Assembly (NCBI GenBank): GCA_905250885.1
Contig: CAJNOQ010003111.1
Location: forward strand, 1 to 21,377
DNA from: Didymodactylos carnosus
Taxonomy: Eukaryota > Rotifera > Eurotatoria > Philodinida > Philodinidae
Reading direction: 5' to 3'
DNA length: 21,377 nt
The position numbers were made by a program, and so were the translations under genes. Shown in pieces: positions 1 to 9,902 of this stretch. The notes beneath the pieces are model-generated. The model ran no database searches and was not told the DNA's origin. It was given only the letters and a program-made list of their open reading frames with translations. How positions within the stretch are numbered: position 1 is the stretch's first letter; each line of letters begins with the position of its first letter.

Positions 1-921
1 CAGTGTTTGTTTTTCAAAAAAAATTCAAATTTGATGGAGAAAATGCAATTTTAAATACCAACACGCCTATTCCGCTAGTAATTTTGTAACTTGGTTTTCT
101 CCACTTTGGAAGCAGCTAGAACAAAAAGTTTTTCACTGTTAAATAGGGCATTGTTTACACTATATATACCGCTATTCAAAACAGAAAATTTCGTACCTAC
201 GATTTTTTCAGAAAATGCCGCCTAAATGCCCACTGTGCTCTATTCACTTAGCTTGTCAAAAGTGGAAAAAAAAGATGTAAGTGGTAGTCAAAAATGAGAA
301 GTATGGAGATTTTAGTGATTTTACCGTAACTACATGACTTTACAATAGTTTTCCATGGAGGTTTTAGCACATATTCAATATTTATGAACTGTGATCAAGT
401 CAAAAATTGCATCTAGCCAACGTCGTTTTGTCAAGATTGGCAAAACAAAAAAACTTTTCTCTAAATCCTGTGGGGGACTCTAGGCACCAAATATCTCATG
501 ATGGAATTTTGAAAAGCTAAATGGTATAATATCTGACATCACTCTGATTTGTTTTACATCAAAAGAACTGGAATTCCATGGGGAACGGAAACCATGCTTA
601 CCCGTTCACGTTCTTTACGCGTCTTTTTATACTACCTATACGTTCAGGCATTGTAATTCAAGTAAAAAGATTTAACGCTAATTTGTCTGATTTTGTTTCA
701 GAGAGGCTATCTTCCGGTATATATATAACTATATCCGTTCCATATTCCGGTCAAGCATGGCAACAAGACATACTTAAAACAACAATCAGGACTAAAACAA
801 TCTTGTCTCACCATCTGTTCTTTCCGTTCCACTAATAAAAGGCTATCATACGAGCCTTGTTGTATGGCTGCTATTGTCATCATCATTATTTTGTATGAAA
901 ATTAAATTAATGATTAAAACC

Positions 922-927
922 TTTATT
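922..927 (-). terminator. Candidate poly(A) signal AATAAA for the protocadherin
   Basis: Minus-strand AATAAA (plus TTTATT) lies 243 nt beyond the stop codon, a reasonable 3' UTR length. A+T-rich sequence makes chance hexamers common. Confidence 0.4.
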
Positions 928-1152
928 TTTTATATCAAAAGAAAAAATATGTACAGTTCTGAGCATTATTAACTTCATATTCAACACTTGTCTAACCATA
1001 AGTATTCGTGATGTTTAAAAAATACAAAAACAAATGAAATATTGATAAAAATTTGATCATATTGCAAAATGAGACAGAGAATCTTGTTTGCACCGGACTT
1101 TAAGAATACTGCACGCAAAATTGACAAATTAAAATTTCGAATCATTTTTCGA

Positions 1153-1158
1153 TTTATT
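1153..1158 (-). terminator. Alternative AATAAA 12 nt after the protocadherin stop
   Basis: Minus-strand AATAAA occurs almost immediately after the stop codon at 1171. Use of this signal would give a 3' UTR of only a few tens of bases. It is less likely than the signal at 922 but cannot be excluded. Confidence 0.25.
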
Positions 1159-1170
1159 CAAAAATGAAAC

Positions 1171-1625
1171 TCAAATAAACGTATCTTTAGGTTTAGCTAC
1201 TGATTTAAACTGTTTTATCGTTGTACTTAAATGTGGGTAAGGTTTAATTAAATCACTGTTCGGTGCTGATGTTGTTGGATTAATATGAACACATAATGTT
1301 TTATTGGATAACTGTCTATATGGTGATGATGATGATTGAAAATGTACTTGTTTAGGTGAATTATTTACGGATGATGTTAATGAGTGTACCATTGTTGTTG
1401 GTGATATTCGTTCACGCTGTGATAATAATGAAGTATTTAGAAAATTAGAGTTTGGTGATATATTCTGTTGATGATTAAATGTACGATAACTATTATTATT
1501 AGCAAATGTTGAAGTATCTAGTGTTTTACAATCTTTATATAACCAATCGGGATAAAGAATTTTTTCTATAGACCATTCATTTGCATCATTCATTCTACCA
1601 GATCCTTCGGTCCATTCTTCAACAT
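1171..1625 (-). other. Protocadherin exon 7: C-terminal tail and stop
   Basis: After acceptor tttag this exon reads DVEEWTEGSGRMNDANEWSI, then EKILYPDWLYKDCKTLD, followed by an Asn/Ser/Thr-rich low-complexity stretch to a stop at 1173-1171. The acidic, tryptophan-bearing first ~45 residues look structured or motif-like, and the rest looks disordered. No catenin-binding or PDZ-ligand motif is obvious; the final residues are KPKDTFI. Confidence 0.85.
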
Positions 1626-4600
1626 CTAAATAGAAAAGATTGTTTAGACTATTCTTTTATTTTTATTTTCAAATTAAAAATTCTCACCTTCAATATCTTG
1701 ATGTGTGCTACTGTTACTATAATAATCACTTGTTTGTGGTGGTTTTGTAGTTGACGATAATTGTTGAATGTAACAATTATCAGCTCGATGAACACCTAGA
1801 ATTCAATGAAGAATTTATAGTAATTTCACAATAACTGTCTCATGATGTTAATCTGACATGGCTAAGCGACAATATTGAAAATTTATAACGTTTTTTATTT
1901 TTATATTTTTTTACTATGAATCAAATTTTGTAGTCTGATCATTAGATTCGTGTATAATGAGAAGTACTCTAATTGAAGTACTATGTATCTCATAGAAAAT
2001 AATTTTATGTCATTTTTGTATCTTAAAACTCTATTTCACCTGGTGAATAGTTTGACATTTGCATTCATTACGAAATATGATTGTTTGAACAAAATTAACA
2101 ATACTCTATATCTGTATATGCAGCAACAAGAAAAATGCTCATTTTAATTTGATATCCACAAACGTTTGGTTTGTTCGTAAGATAATAAAACCGTAAATCT
2201 AACACACATACATCAATTGTTGAAATAATTATTTTACAATATACTGAAATTTAATCTGTATGTACCTCTGACATAACAACTTCTATAGTTGAAGTCTACG
2301 ATTTTTTATGTATGTTTAAATAAAATCCTTCGATGTTTCAGGGTTAAATCAGGTACAGTAAAGAATCTAATCATTTTAAATAATTATGATATCAAATTAT
2401 TTTTGCTTTTCGTATATCGATAAACACATCCCTTATAATCACTTTTACTAAGATGGTCACATAGACATCTTGAAAGATATTTTTGTCGTATTAAGTCTCA
2501 TTTTGACAAACTTTTTTTAAAAGAATAGAAGTAGGCCACACTGAAAAATATAGTTATTATCTTGAGTTTTAATGGATTTCTTAAGATTCAGTGGTCAAAA
2601 CGTGATCTAACGGGTACTTCATAATGAATGAGCCTTTCAGTATTTTGACCATAAACTTTTTTTTTATTAAAAAATGGTCAATTTGTATTTTTAGAAAGAT
2701 ATTCCATTTAATTTTCTATAAAAAATGTGTTCACTGTTTTATTCCAGAACAGAAAAGTGAAAGACTACATGAAAAATACTGAGAAACCTCGAAACCGCCA
2801 ACTTTCCAAGTGTCACGCGAAAATGTTGATTTCTGAAAAAATGACTAAAAGCAAAGGATTCGCTTGTAACCAGTTGTACTTTAGAAAAATTCTAGTTATA
2901 GTTAGAAGATAGTGTTTTTTTCAAGGGCTATAAAATGATGAGCTAAATATTTTCTTGTCTCAAAAGACAAAAGAGTAAACCCGAAAGATCTGTATTCGTG
3001 TTTAGAAAGTTGATGGTTTCGAGGTTTCTCAGTATTTTCATGTAGTCCCTCCCTTTTCTATTCTGGAATAAAACAGTCAATCCAGTTTTTGCAGAGAACT
3101 AAATAAAGCTTCTTTTTAAAAGAACTAATTGGCTTTTGGAGACTTAACAAAAACAAGCCATGGTTAAAATACTGAGAGGCTCATTTATTATGATGCACCC
3201 GTTATTTTTAGTAAAGAATGTCGAGCTTCATTTTATTCATGCAAATATCCAAAAACTATTTTAAAAATTAGTAACTCTCCTCCACCGATACCTAGTTTGA
3301 TTGCTGAGCTGTCTATTTAAACTTTTTTATTGTTAAATTGAAAAAACTTTTGAAATAAAAATCCGGTTTGAGATTCTCAGATATCCAGCTGTCTGTACTG
3401 AAGAGAAATGTATGTCAGATATGGGACTCTAAAACGGTTCAGATAATCGATCTATCCATCACACAAAAAGAATTAATGTCCAACAATAATGTGTAACTTC
3501 AGATACGTTTTCAACTTAAAAAAGGCAGACATTCCTGCGTTTAAGAGGCTCAAATGTATATGTACACATGTTGATAAGGTGCGTCGTGATAAAAAGCCTA
3601 TGTAAACTTGTAGCAAAGATACAGCATCAATAACTAAATGACTGATTATTAGCAGAGAGAGTGGACAATCTTAGCAAGATAGTATAGAGACCTTGAACAA
3701 ACTTCCCATGTCCAAAATGTATGGAGAAAGTGTGTGTATGTTCGAATACAGAACGCATCTTGATAGAGTTATATTCTCGATACTAATCTTAGCAATGAAA
3801 AATTCATTCGTGATATCAAAAGACACAATATGTTCATTATTAAAAGTGGTCAATATAAGTAATGGCTTTTCCAACGGCGACAAATGTTGAGCGAACTAAA
3901 ATAACCTTGCCTCTGTGTGTGTGTGTGTATATATATTCTGTACATACTATTTCATGTTAAGCGATAAACTATTTTTCTCTCTCTCTTTCTATCTCTAATG
4001 GTAGCCTGTTGATTGCATTCATATTCAAAAAAGAAACTGTAAACTGTATAACAACATACACTCTGTTACAGTACAATTCATCAATAAGAATACAAATTTT
4101 CTTTCTTCTTTTGTCTCCACAAACATGTCGATTTCTTTTTTTTGTTAATATATATTTAGAACATAGTGCGTTTATTTTAAAACTAAGTCTGATTAATATT
4201 GACAGTACAAGGTGTTCTAATAGAAACTAATATGATTTAAACCCGATAGAAAAAAAAATAATTATTATTTCATGATGGTCAATCAACTTTTTTACTTGAT
4301 AAAGTGACATATCTGTGAGACCAATAGAGTATTATTTAAATTTAAAATAGAACACAAAGAAAAAAGATGTTTTTCTGTAGATAATAAACATACCCGTACA
4401 AGATGGTGATGATGAAGATTGATTTGACCTTCGTTTATGATTAATATCATCCTTAAGTAGAGAAAAAACATTAGAAACAAATTTTCCAAGTTTGATATTG
4501 TTAGATTAATCTCGATAGAAATATTAGAATATATAATTAGTAATATACTTACTAGACTAAGTTTTGAACATGTTGAACTTGTTGAATTATTTTCTAAAAT

Positions 4601-7498
4601 TGGTAAACGATTTTCTACAATCATCATCACATCATTTCTCTCTTGCTGTTGTTTTTTCTTATTTTTATTTTCATTACATTTGACATAATATAAATATTTA
4701 TTTCGACGATAACGGCATATTAAAATGAGAATCGTACAAACAATTAATGCTAGAATAATAGCCGAACCAATAAAACATGTTGCTAAGATGGCAATACTAC
4801 GTTTTGTGGATAACGATGAACGATGAAAAATTAACTCATCAATGTTATTTGTTTGTTGGAATAGTGTTGCATTTGTTACATTGTCACCGACTAATAACTG
4901 AAATTGAATAAGAGATGAATGTCGTACAGGTGATCCATTATCTTCGGCTTGAACAACAATTTGATAACTACCCAATATGGGTGTTGAATTAATCATAATG
5001 TGACCATCAGTTTGAAACCATAAAAATGTGACAATAGGTTTTGATTCGACAAGTGTATAGGTAACATAACCATTGGCATTTTCATCACTGTCTTCAGCTT
5101 GGAGATGACCGATTATACTACCTAATGGTATAAGATCTTTATTTATAGCTAAGTGAGTATGATTTACTTGAGGTGAAATCCAACGTGGTGCATTATCGTT
5201 AATATCGGTGATATGAACTATAACTGGTACCGATGATGATATAAGTGATTCATTTACATCCATTACAATCGCGTTAAATTCATAAATTGTACGTTGTTCA
5301 CGATCAACCGATGAGTTTAGTTTTAATTCACCGTTACTTGTCAAATAAAATGGTATTGTTTGATCATCTAAACTATATTTCATTTGATTATTTATATTTG
5401 AATCACGATCTGTAGCGGTAATAACACCAATCGGAATTGTTCGATTATGATCTTCTCGTATAAAAAATTCATATTTTTGTTGATTAAACAGTGCTCTATT
5501 ATCATTTTGATCTATTACAAGAACAGTGACTTTAACACGAGATGATAATGAACCTGGTTGTTGCCCATTATCACTTGCAATAATATAAAATTCATAAATT
5601 GAACGTAATTCATGATCAAAAACTGTTGTACATTGTAATTGTCCACTATCACTATCAATTATAAATGGAATGGTTTCATTTGAGATCTCAACTGAATATG
5701 AAATATGATCATTATCAGTTGAATCAGGATCATACGCTTCGATACGTGTCAATGTTTCATTTCCATTATTATTTTCATTAATTGATAAAATATAGTATGG
5801 CTGTGAGAAAATAGGTTCATTATCATTAACATCAATTACATGTATTATTAATGTTTTTGTTGTACTCAATGGTTGTTTAGGATCTAAATCTTGAGCATAG
5901 AATGTTAAACGATGCAATTGTTGTTGTTCACTATCAAATATTTTACTACGATTTAATAGATATGTGCTATTATCTATCTGATATAATCGAAATGAATCAT
6001 TATCATGATCATTATTTGTATTTGTATTACTCATAAATGATAGTCGTACTTGACCACCCAAACCACTATCCTGATCTGTAACAATAATTTGAGCAAAAAA
6101 TTTTTCAATTGGATAATTTTCTTCTATTTCAACTAAATCAATATTATTATAATTAATTTCTGGTAAAAAACGTATTTGAATATGAGGTGCAATATCGTTA
6201 ACATCAAGTAATGTAATATTGACAAGTGTATGAGATGATCGTGGTTCAGTTCCAGAATCTTTTGCTAAAATATTAAAAATAATATAAATTAGATAAAAAT
6301 AGATAAATAATGTACTGTATACCTTCAACATAAAAAATATAAGATGTTCGTTGTTCATAGTCTAATTTACTTTTTAATATTATTACTCCTGATGTATCAT
6401 CAATTGAAAATTGATTTTCATATAGTTTAGATGCATCTGTTAAACTATAAGTAATTTTTGAATTTTGACCAATATCATCATCTTTTGCTTGTACTTGTAA
6501 TAATATAGTATTTACTGGTATATTTTCTGCTATTTGAATTGAATATTTTTCATATTCAAAACTAAATTAAAAATATTAATATAGAAACAAATATAAAAAA
6601 AATAGTTAATCATTATTTTCTTACCTTGGTGAGCAATCATTAACATCGTCTATAATAATTTTTACATATAAAAATGCTTCATGTTCAGCTGTATCAATAA
6701 CACCTATTGTACAATTATAACTATCAATTTTTTCACGATCTAATGTTTGTTTTAGAATAAGTGCTAAACGATTTGAATCAATTGTTGATACTGGTGATAC
6801 ATATCGATCTGTATTAAAAATACCAGGCATTTCTAATTCGAATGGAAAATTATTTAAATATTCATTAATAATTAATCGATATCTTAATTGTTGATAATCT
6901 AGTTCATCATGATCATTTGCTTGTTCAATAATTAATTTTGATTGTAATGGTGAATTTTCTGATATATGTAGAATTATAGATGATAATGGATATGGAAAAT
7001 AAGGTTGATTATCATTCTAAAAAAAATTGATGAAAAATTTTAAAAAAAAAAAATGTCATATAAAATATGAAAAATAAATATGTTGAAAAAAAAAATACTT
7101 ACAATATCGGTAATAATTATTGGTATATGTATTAATGTTTGATTTAAAACTTCAAATATTTTTAAATTAAATTTACATTTTGTATGATAATAATGATAAC
7201 GTTTATTAATATTATTTTGACATATTTTTTCACGATCAAGATCAATGGCTGTACGTAATTCACCTGTTTTTATATCTAATTTAAAATAACTTTGTGGATC
7301 AGAATTTGGTCTTAAAAAATGATAAGATGCTCGGGTTGTTCTATGTAATATATCAGATAGAGATACTAATAAATGATTTACTACTGTATGTTCAGGTATA
7401 GTTATTGGTGCTAAATCAATTGTTATTGATAATGAATATTGAATTTGATAATAAAAAGTTAACCATGATAATAATAACAGTCGCATGATTATCATCAT
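1171..7498 (-). CDS. Protocadherin-like adhesion protein, 7 cadherin repeats, 7 coding exons, 1119 aa
   Basis: Calcium-dependent adhesion receptor of the plasma membrane. Exons on the minus strand: 7498-7103, 7016-6625, 6561-6323, 6264-4553, 4451-4394, 1795-1688, 1625-1171. They total 3360 nt with consistent phases, and the first junction rebuilds a perfect TDINDNQP linker. The N-terminus (MMIIMRLLLLSWL...) looks like a signal peptide; Met5 is an alternative start. EC repeats end near DINDN 131-135, DVND ~257-260, DVND 363-366, DVNDN 487-491, DQNDN 594-598 and DINDN 696-700, followed by a degenerate seventh repeat. DRE-type motifs (LDRE, VDRE) and AxDxD motifs recur. A hydrophobic helix at ~832-859 is followed by CRYRRNK, so the last ~260 residues are cytoplasmic. 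Seven ECs with no laminin-G or EGF modules resembles delta-1 protocadherins (family knowledge). Orthology to a named vertebrate gene is not claimed. The least certain part is joining the last two exons across the 2.6-kb intron, but phase and reading frame support it. Confidence 0.92.
1688..1795 (-). other. Protocadherin exon 6: cytoplasmic tail
   Basis: 108-nt open segment bounded by acceptor tctag and donor gtgag, with phases that fit both neighbours (1 in, 1 out). It reads VHRADNCYIQQLSSTTKPPQ then TSDYYSNSSTHQDIE, Ser/Thr-rich and plausible for a protocadherin tail. It has no start codon in frame, so it is an internal exon. Confidence 0.8.
2609..3204. mobile_element. Foldback (MITE-like) element inside protocadherin intron 5
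   Basis: Two inverted arms of about 200 bp, 2609-2807 and 3004-3204, surround a ~195-bp unique centre. The arm tips (TAACGGGTACTTCATAATGA against TAACGGGTGCATCATAATAA) match at about 40 of 45 positions, including the shared AATGAGCC and CAGTATTTT. The inner ends match strongly again (CTGTTTTATTCCAGAA, ACTACATG, TACTGAGAAACCTCGAAACC). The middle of each arm is much more diverged. The tips read TA-ACGGGT...ACCCGT-TA, consistent with a TA target duplication as in Tc1/mariner-type MITEs, although TA is its own complement and could equally belong to the repeat. No transposase is encoded. Its sense relative to the gene is undefined because it is near-symmetric. Confidence 0.75.
3914..3936. repeat. 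(TG)n(TA)n microsatellite
   Basis: About seven TG units followed by about four TA units, within protocadherin intron 5. Confidence 0.9.
4394..4451 (-). other. Protocadherin exon 5: short cytoplasmic exon
   Basis: 58-nt exon between acceptor ttaag and donor gtatgt. In the spliced frame it reads DDINHKRRSNQSSSSPSCT plus a split Gly, a Ser-rich tail segment. In the alternative frame produced by retaining the preceding intron, it reads as His-rich sequence and continues to a stop at 4292. Confidence 0.78.
4452..4552 (-). other. Intron 4, open in the upstream reading frame
   Basis: 101-nt intron (gtaagt ... ttaag) with no in-frame stop when read through from exon 4. Retention would shift exon 5 into another frame and end the protein at 4292 with a hydrophobic, His-containing alternative tail of about 87 residues. 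This is more likely coincidence in A+T-rich DNA than a designed isoform, but it is testable. Confidence 0.6.
4553..6264 (-). other. Protocadherin exon 4: end of EC3, EC4-EC7, transmembrane helix, start of tail
   Basis: Large 1712-nt exon coding residues 343-913. It holds the DVND/DVNDN/DQNDN/DINDN linkers of EC3-EC6, the degenerate EC7 (AEDSDENANG and AEDNGSP present, no DRE, no DxNDN), and the membrane helix SIAILATCFIGSAIILALIV onwards. A basic stop-transfer segment and a K/Q-rich juxtamembrane segment follow. It ends in phase 0 at gtaagt (4552-4547). Confidence 0.93.
6323..6561 (-). other. Protocadherin exon 3: most of EC3
   Basis: After acceptor tttag the split Ser codon is completed and followed by FEYEKYSIQIAENIP, a textbook EC start, then QAKDDDIGQNS and LDYEQRTSY. 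The exon ends one base into an Ala codon at donor gtatac (6322-6317). The next exon continues with AKDSG, the conserved mid-domain motif of a cadherin repeat. Confidence 0.9.
6625..7016 (-). other. Protocadherin exon 2: end of EC1 linker and EC2
   Basis: The exon opens after a TTAG acceptor with NDNQPYFPYP, completing the EC1 linker, and codes EC2 with ISENSP, TLDREK and DDVNDCSP. It ends two bases into a Ser codon at donor gtaag (6624-6620). No in-frame stop interrupts 392 nt. Residues are about 133-262 plus a split codon. Confidence 0.9.
7103..7498 (-). other. Protocadherin exon 1: signal peptide and EC1
   Basis: Codes residues 1-132. The ATG at 7498 opens a hydrophobic leader, and EC1 follows with a PEH glutamate, DLDREK and the start of the TDINDN linker. 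The exon ends in phase 0 at a strong donor (gtaagt, 7102-7097). Translation past the donor runs into a hydrophobic, T-rich intron frame, which supports splicing here. A non-coding upstream exon cannot be excluded. Confidence 0.9.
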
Positions 7499-7551
7499 TT
7501 AAGTTAAATATTTGTTGAATATGGGATAAATTTAATTAATAAAAGTGTTTC

Positions 7552-7571
7552 TTCAAGGTTGTCACCTTGAA
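7552..7571. repeat. Short perfect hairpin just upstream of the protocadherin start codon
   Basis: TTCAAGG and CCTTGAA form a perfect 7-bp stem around a 6-base loop, 54-73 nt upstream of the ATG. In the transcript it would lie in the 5' UTR if transcription starts further upstream. No function is shown. Confidence 0.5.
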
Positions 7572-8818
7572 ATGAAAAAAAAAAGAAAAAAGAAATAAGA
7601 CTTAGTGGTCTCTAATTATTCTTGCATATTATAGAAAAGTTTGTTTAATTTATTAGCTCTTTATACTTATTTCATACTTTAATTCTGATTATATGAAAGA
7701 AAGAAAAAGAAAAGAACGTATATATTGTTAAAAAGAGCAAAAAAAAAGAAAAGAATAAACGAAGCTCGTTAAAAACGCATTTGTATAATTTGTAATCGGT
7801 CACTTGAAATAATCAATTTGAAATAAGAAAATAAAAAATGACAGGATAAGAGAGAAACAGCTATTTTAATGAACAGTAGAAAAAAAAAAGTATTTAAAAA
7901 AGAAAACAATAAAAAACAGGTGCTAAGTATGTGTAAATGAACTCGTACGATATGGTAAATGATTACTACCAAACGTGTTTTTTTTCTTCTTCTTCTTTTT
8001 ACTCGATAATAAATTAAAAACACATATTATTCTTTCGTCAGGATAATACATGTATGTATTTTCATCATTGATATCAAATTTTTACACCCATATAGGTGTA
8101 AGACTCAGAATTGGAATTAAGAATAAAATTCGAATAGATTAGCTATTTTAAATATTTTTCTTTTTTTTTTCGTTTTATCTAAACTATTGATGATATGTCA
8201 TAATGAATAAAGAGATTGAATTGAACAAGATAAACATGGAAAACTAGATGAATTGACATAATTGAAAATTTTTATCTAAATTATTCGTCCTCATTGATCT
8301 TTTTTAACCCCGTTGATACCAATCTCTCGTACTATTTCAAAAATATCATTCTTTTAATACTTACTCAGTCATTAAAATAAATAAAAATCACTTATTGTGT
8401 TTTAAATATAGCACAATAAAATTTAATCTAATAATTTTAGACATATGCGTGAACATTTATTTTTTTTTGTTTTATTCTTTCAATATGTTATATTCACACA
8501 TACTTATTTAGGATTTATCTAAAGTTATTTTTATTTCTACCTATCGGAAGGAAATAATTATTAGTATTTAAAAACATAAAATTCATGTTAAACGGATATT
8601 TGCTTAACTGACCCATCGAATAAATATGTATGGTTAATTCAATACCCATTAGGGTAGGTATGTGAGTCATATATCCCATTTCTGTCAATAAAATACAAGT
8701 AGAATGGTTATTGTCCCCTTCCATTACGATAAAAACTATACTTTAACTATACCAATAGAAAAAATAAAAAAAAAAACTCATCCTCTCTAATTTTCAACTC
8801 ATCATCTAAAATGTATAG

Positions 8819-8836
8819 AAAAAAAAAAAAAAAAAA
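8819..8836. repeat. Poly(A) homopolymer
   Basis: Eighteen consecutive A residues. No upstream retroposon body or target duplication was recognised. Confidence 0.85.
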
Positions 8837-9636
8837 TTTCTCACATTTATTTGGTCATTTTTTTTCTTTCTTTTTGATTATTCAAAAAATTGACAAGCGG
8901 AAATGAGAATTGTAACGAAATAAGCATTAAATCAGTTTGACTGTATACATTGAATGATGCAGGACTGTTCAAAAGGTGAAAACGAGATATCAAGTGATGA
9001 CAGTAACGAACTCTTATATACGTACGTATATATACCTATATATCATCCTAAGACTTAAATCATGTCTATACGCATATAAAGTTGAATGAATGAATGAATC
9101 GTTAAATCAATATGACTGCATGCACACACGTATACCTGAAATGACAACAATTTATATTCTATTTTTTGTTGTCAACTGGAGAATAAATTCTCACTTCGAC
9201 AAACCACTAGCATATACGAAAGAAGCTGAGATGGATTTTACTTACATACACACACATATCTTCACTACGAATATTTACTTAGTAAATAAACTTCATGTTC
9301 AAAATTTAGTTTTTTCATTCAAATTTTCCTATTGAAATTTTATTTCCGTTATTCTACTAATGATGAACTCTTCATTTCAACTCAATAATTTCATTGTCTC
9401 TTACCCTATATATACCTGATTCAATAATTGTTTAAAACCTTGATGATCGTTGGATATGATCTTGAATAATCATCACTAATCAATTACTCTAATGTTCTAG
9501 TACTACTACTAGTAGAAACGAATCTATTTGTTCAAGAAAAAAAAAAACTGGTCTGTCTTCTTTTCTTTTTTTGTGCTGTCGAGACATGGTTGATAGATAT
9601 TCTCTTCTACTGTATTCTTTCTTTCTTTCTTCTTTT

Positions 9637-9655
9637 CTCTCTCTCTCTCTCTCTC
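9637..9655. repeat. (CT)n microsatellite
   Basis: About nine CT units following a CTTT-rich tract. A complementary GA tract lies about 235 bp downstream at 9889-9902. Confidence 0.9.
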
Positions 9656-9888
9656 GGTGGTTAACACATGCTCAATGACTTCTTCTGATACTTCCACTTA
9701 CTCAATTTCGAACGATCAAGTGGCATGAAAATTGGCTTGAAGCATTAAAATATTATGATGTTTCAGACCAGTGGCGTTAAAATTAAAACGTATTCTTAGA
9801 TGTTGAAGACATTTCTTGACCATATACATAGTCAAATGAACATTATAGAACACTTAGAAAAACTGGTGATGATTTTGAATAACAGAGG

Positions 9889-9902
9889 GAGAGAGAGAGA
9901 AG
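9889..9902. repeat. (GA)n microsatellite
   Basis: Six GA units ending in AG, complementary to the CT tract at 9637-9655, so the two could pair as a long-loop hairpin. This is probably chance. Confidence 0.85.

Larger units (their letters stand above)
1..1170. other. 3' UTR and downstream flank of the protocadherin; no gene recognised
   Basis: Positions ~900-1170 are the probable protocadherin 3' UTR. An 85-residue plus-strand open frame at 578-835 has no recognisable motif. It is bracketed by GGAACGGAAA at 582-591 and a partial inverse near 822-830, which might mark a small repeat, but the match is too short to call. The first bases of the window (CAGTGTTTG...) resemble the end of a Tc1-type inverted repeat, but no partner was found. 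Confidence 0.4.
1796..4393 (-). other. Long intron 5 of the protocadherin gene
   Basis: 2598 nt between donor gtatgt (4393-4388) and acceptor tctag, against 58-101 nt for the other five introns. A foldback element fills 2609-3204, and a (TG)n(TA)n tract lies at 3914-3936. Short overlapping open frames at 3671-3890 on both strands show no cadherin or other recognisable motifs. I see nothing else interpretable in 1800-2600 or 3205-4390. Confidence 0.8.

Noticed and set aside
1-240. CAGTG at the first base, resembling a Tc1/mariner end
   Set aside because: No matching inverted end, TA flank or transposase can be seen, and the left flank is outside the window.
578-835. 85-codon plus-strand open frame followed directly by AATAAA
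   Set aside because: No recognised motif, no splice support, and the AATAAA overlaps the stop codon. Open frames of this size are expected by chance in a 21-kb window.
2727-2912. 61-codon plus-strand open frame in intron 5
   Set aside because: It lies inside the foldback arm and loop, and its basic composition comes from the repeat sequence.
3671-3890. Overlapping open frames on both strands in intron 5
   Set aside because: Neither has cadherin or other domain motifs, and each is the shadow of the other. An extra tail exon is not needed because exons 5 and 6 already join in phase.
7769-8023. 84-codon minus-strand open frame upstream of the protocadherin, hydrophobic
   Set aside because: Phe/Leu-rich translation of T- and TTC-rich simple sequence, with no link in frame to the protocadherin signal peptide.
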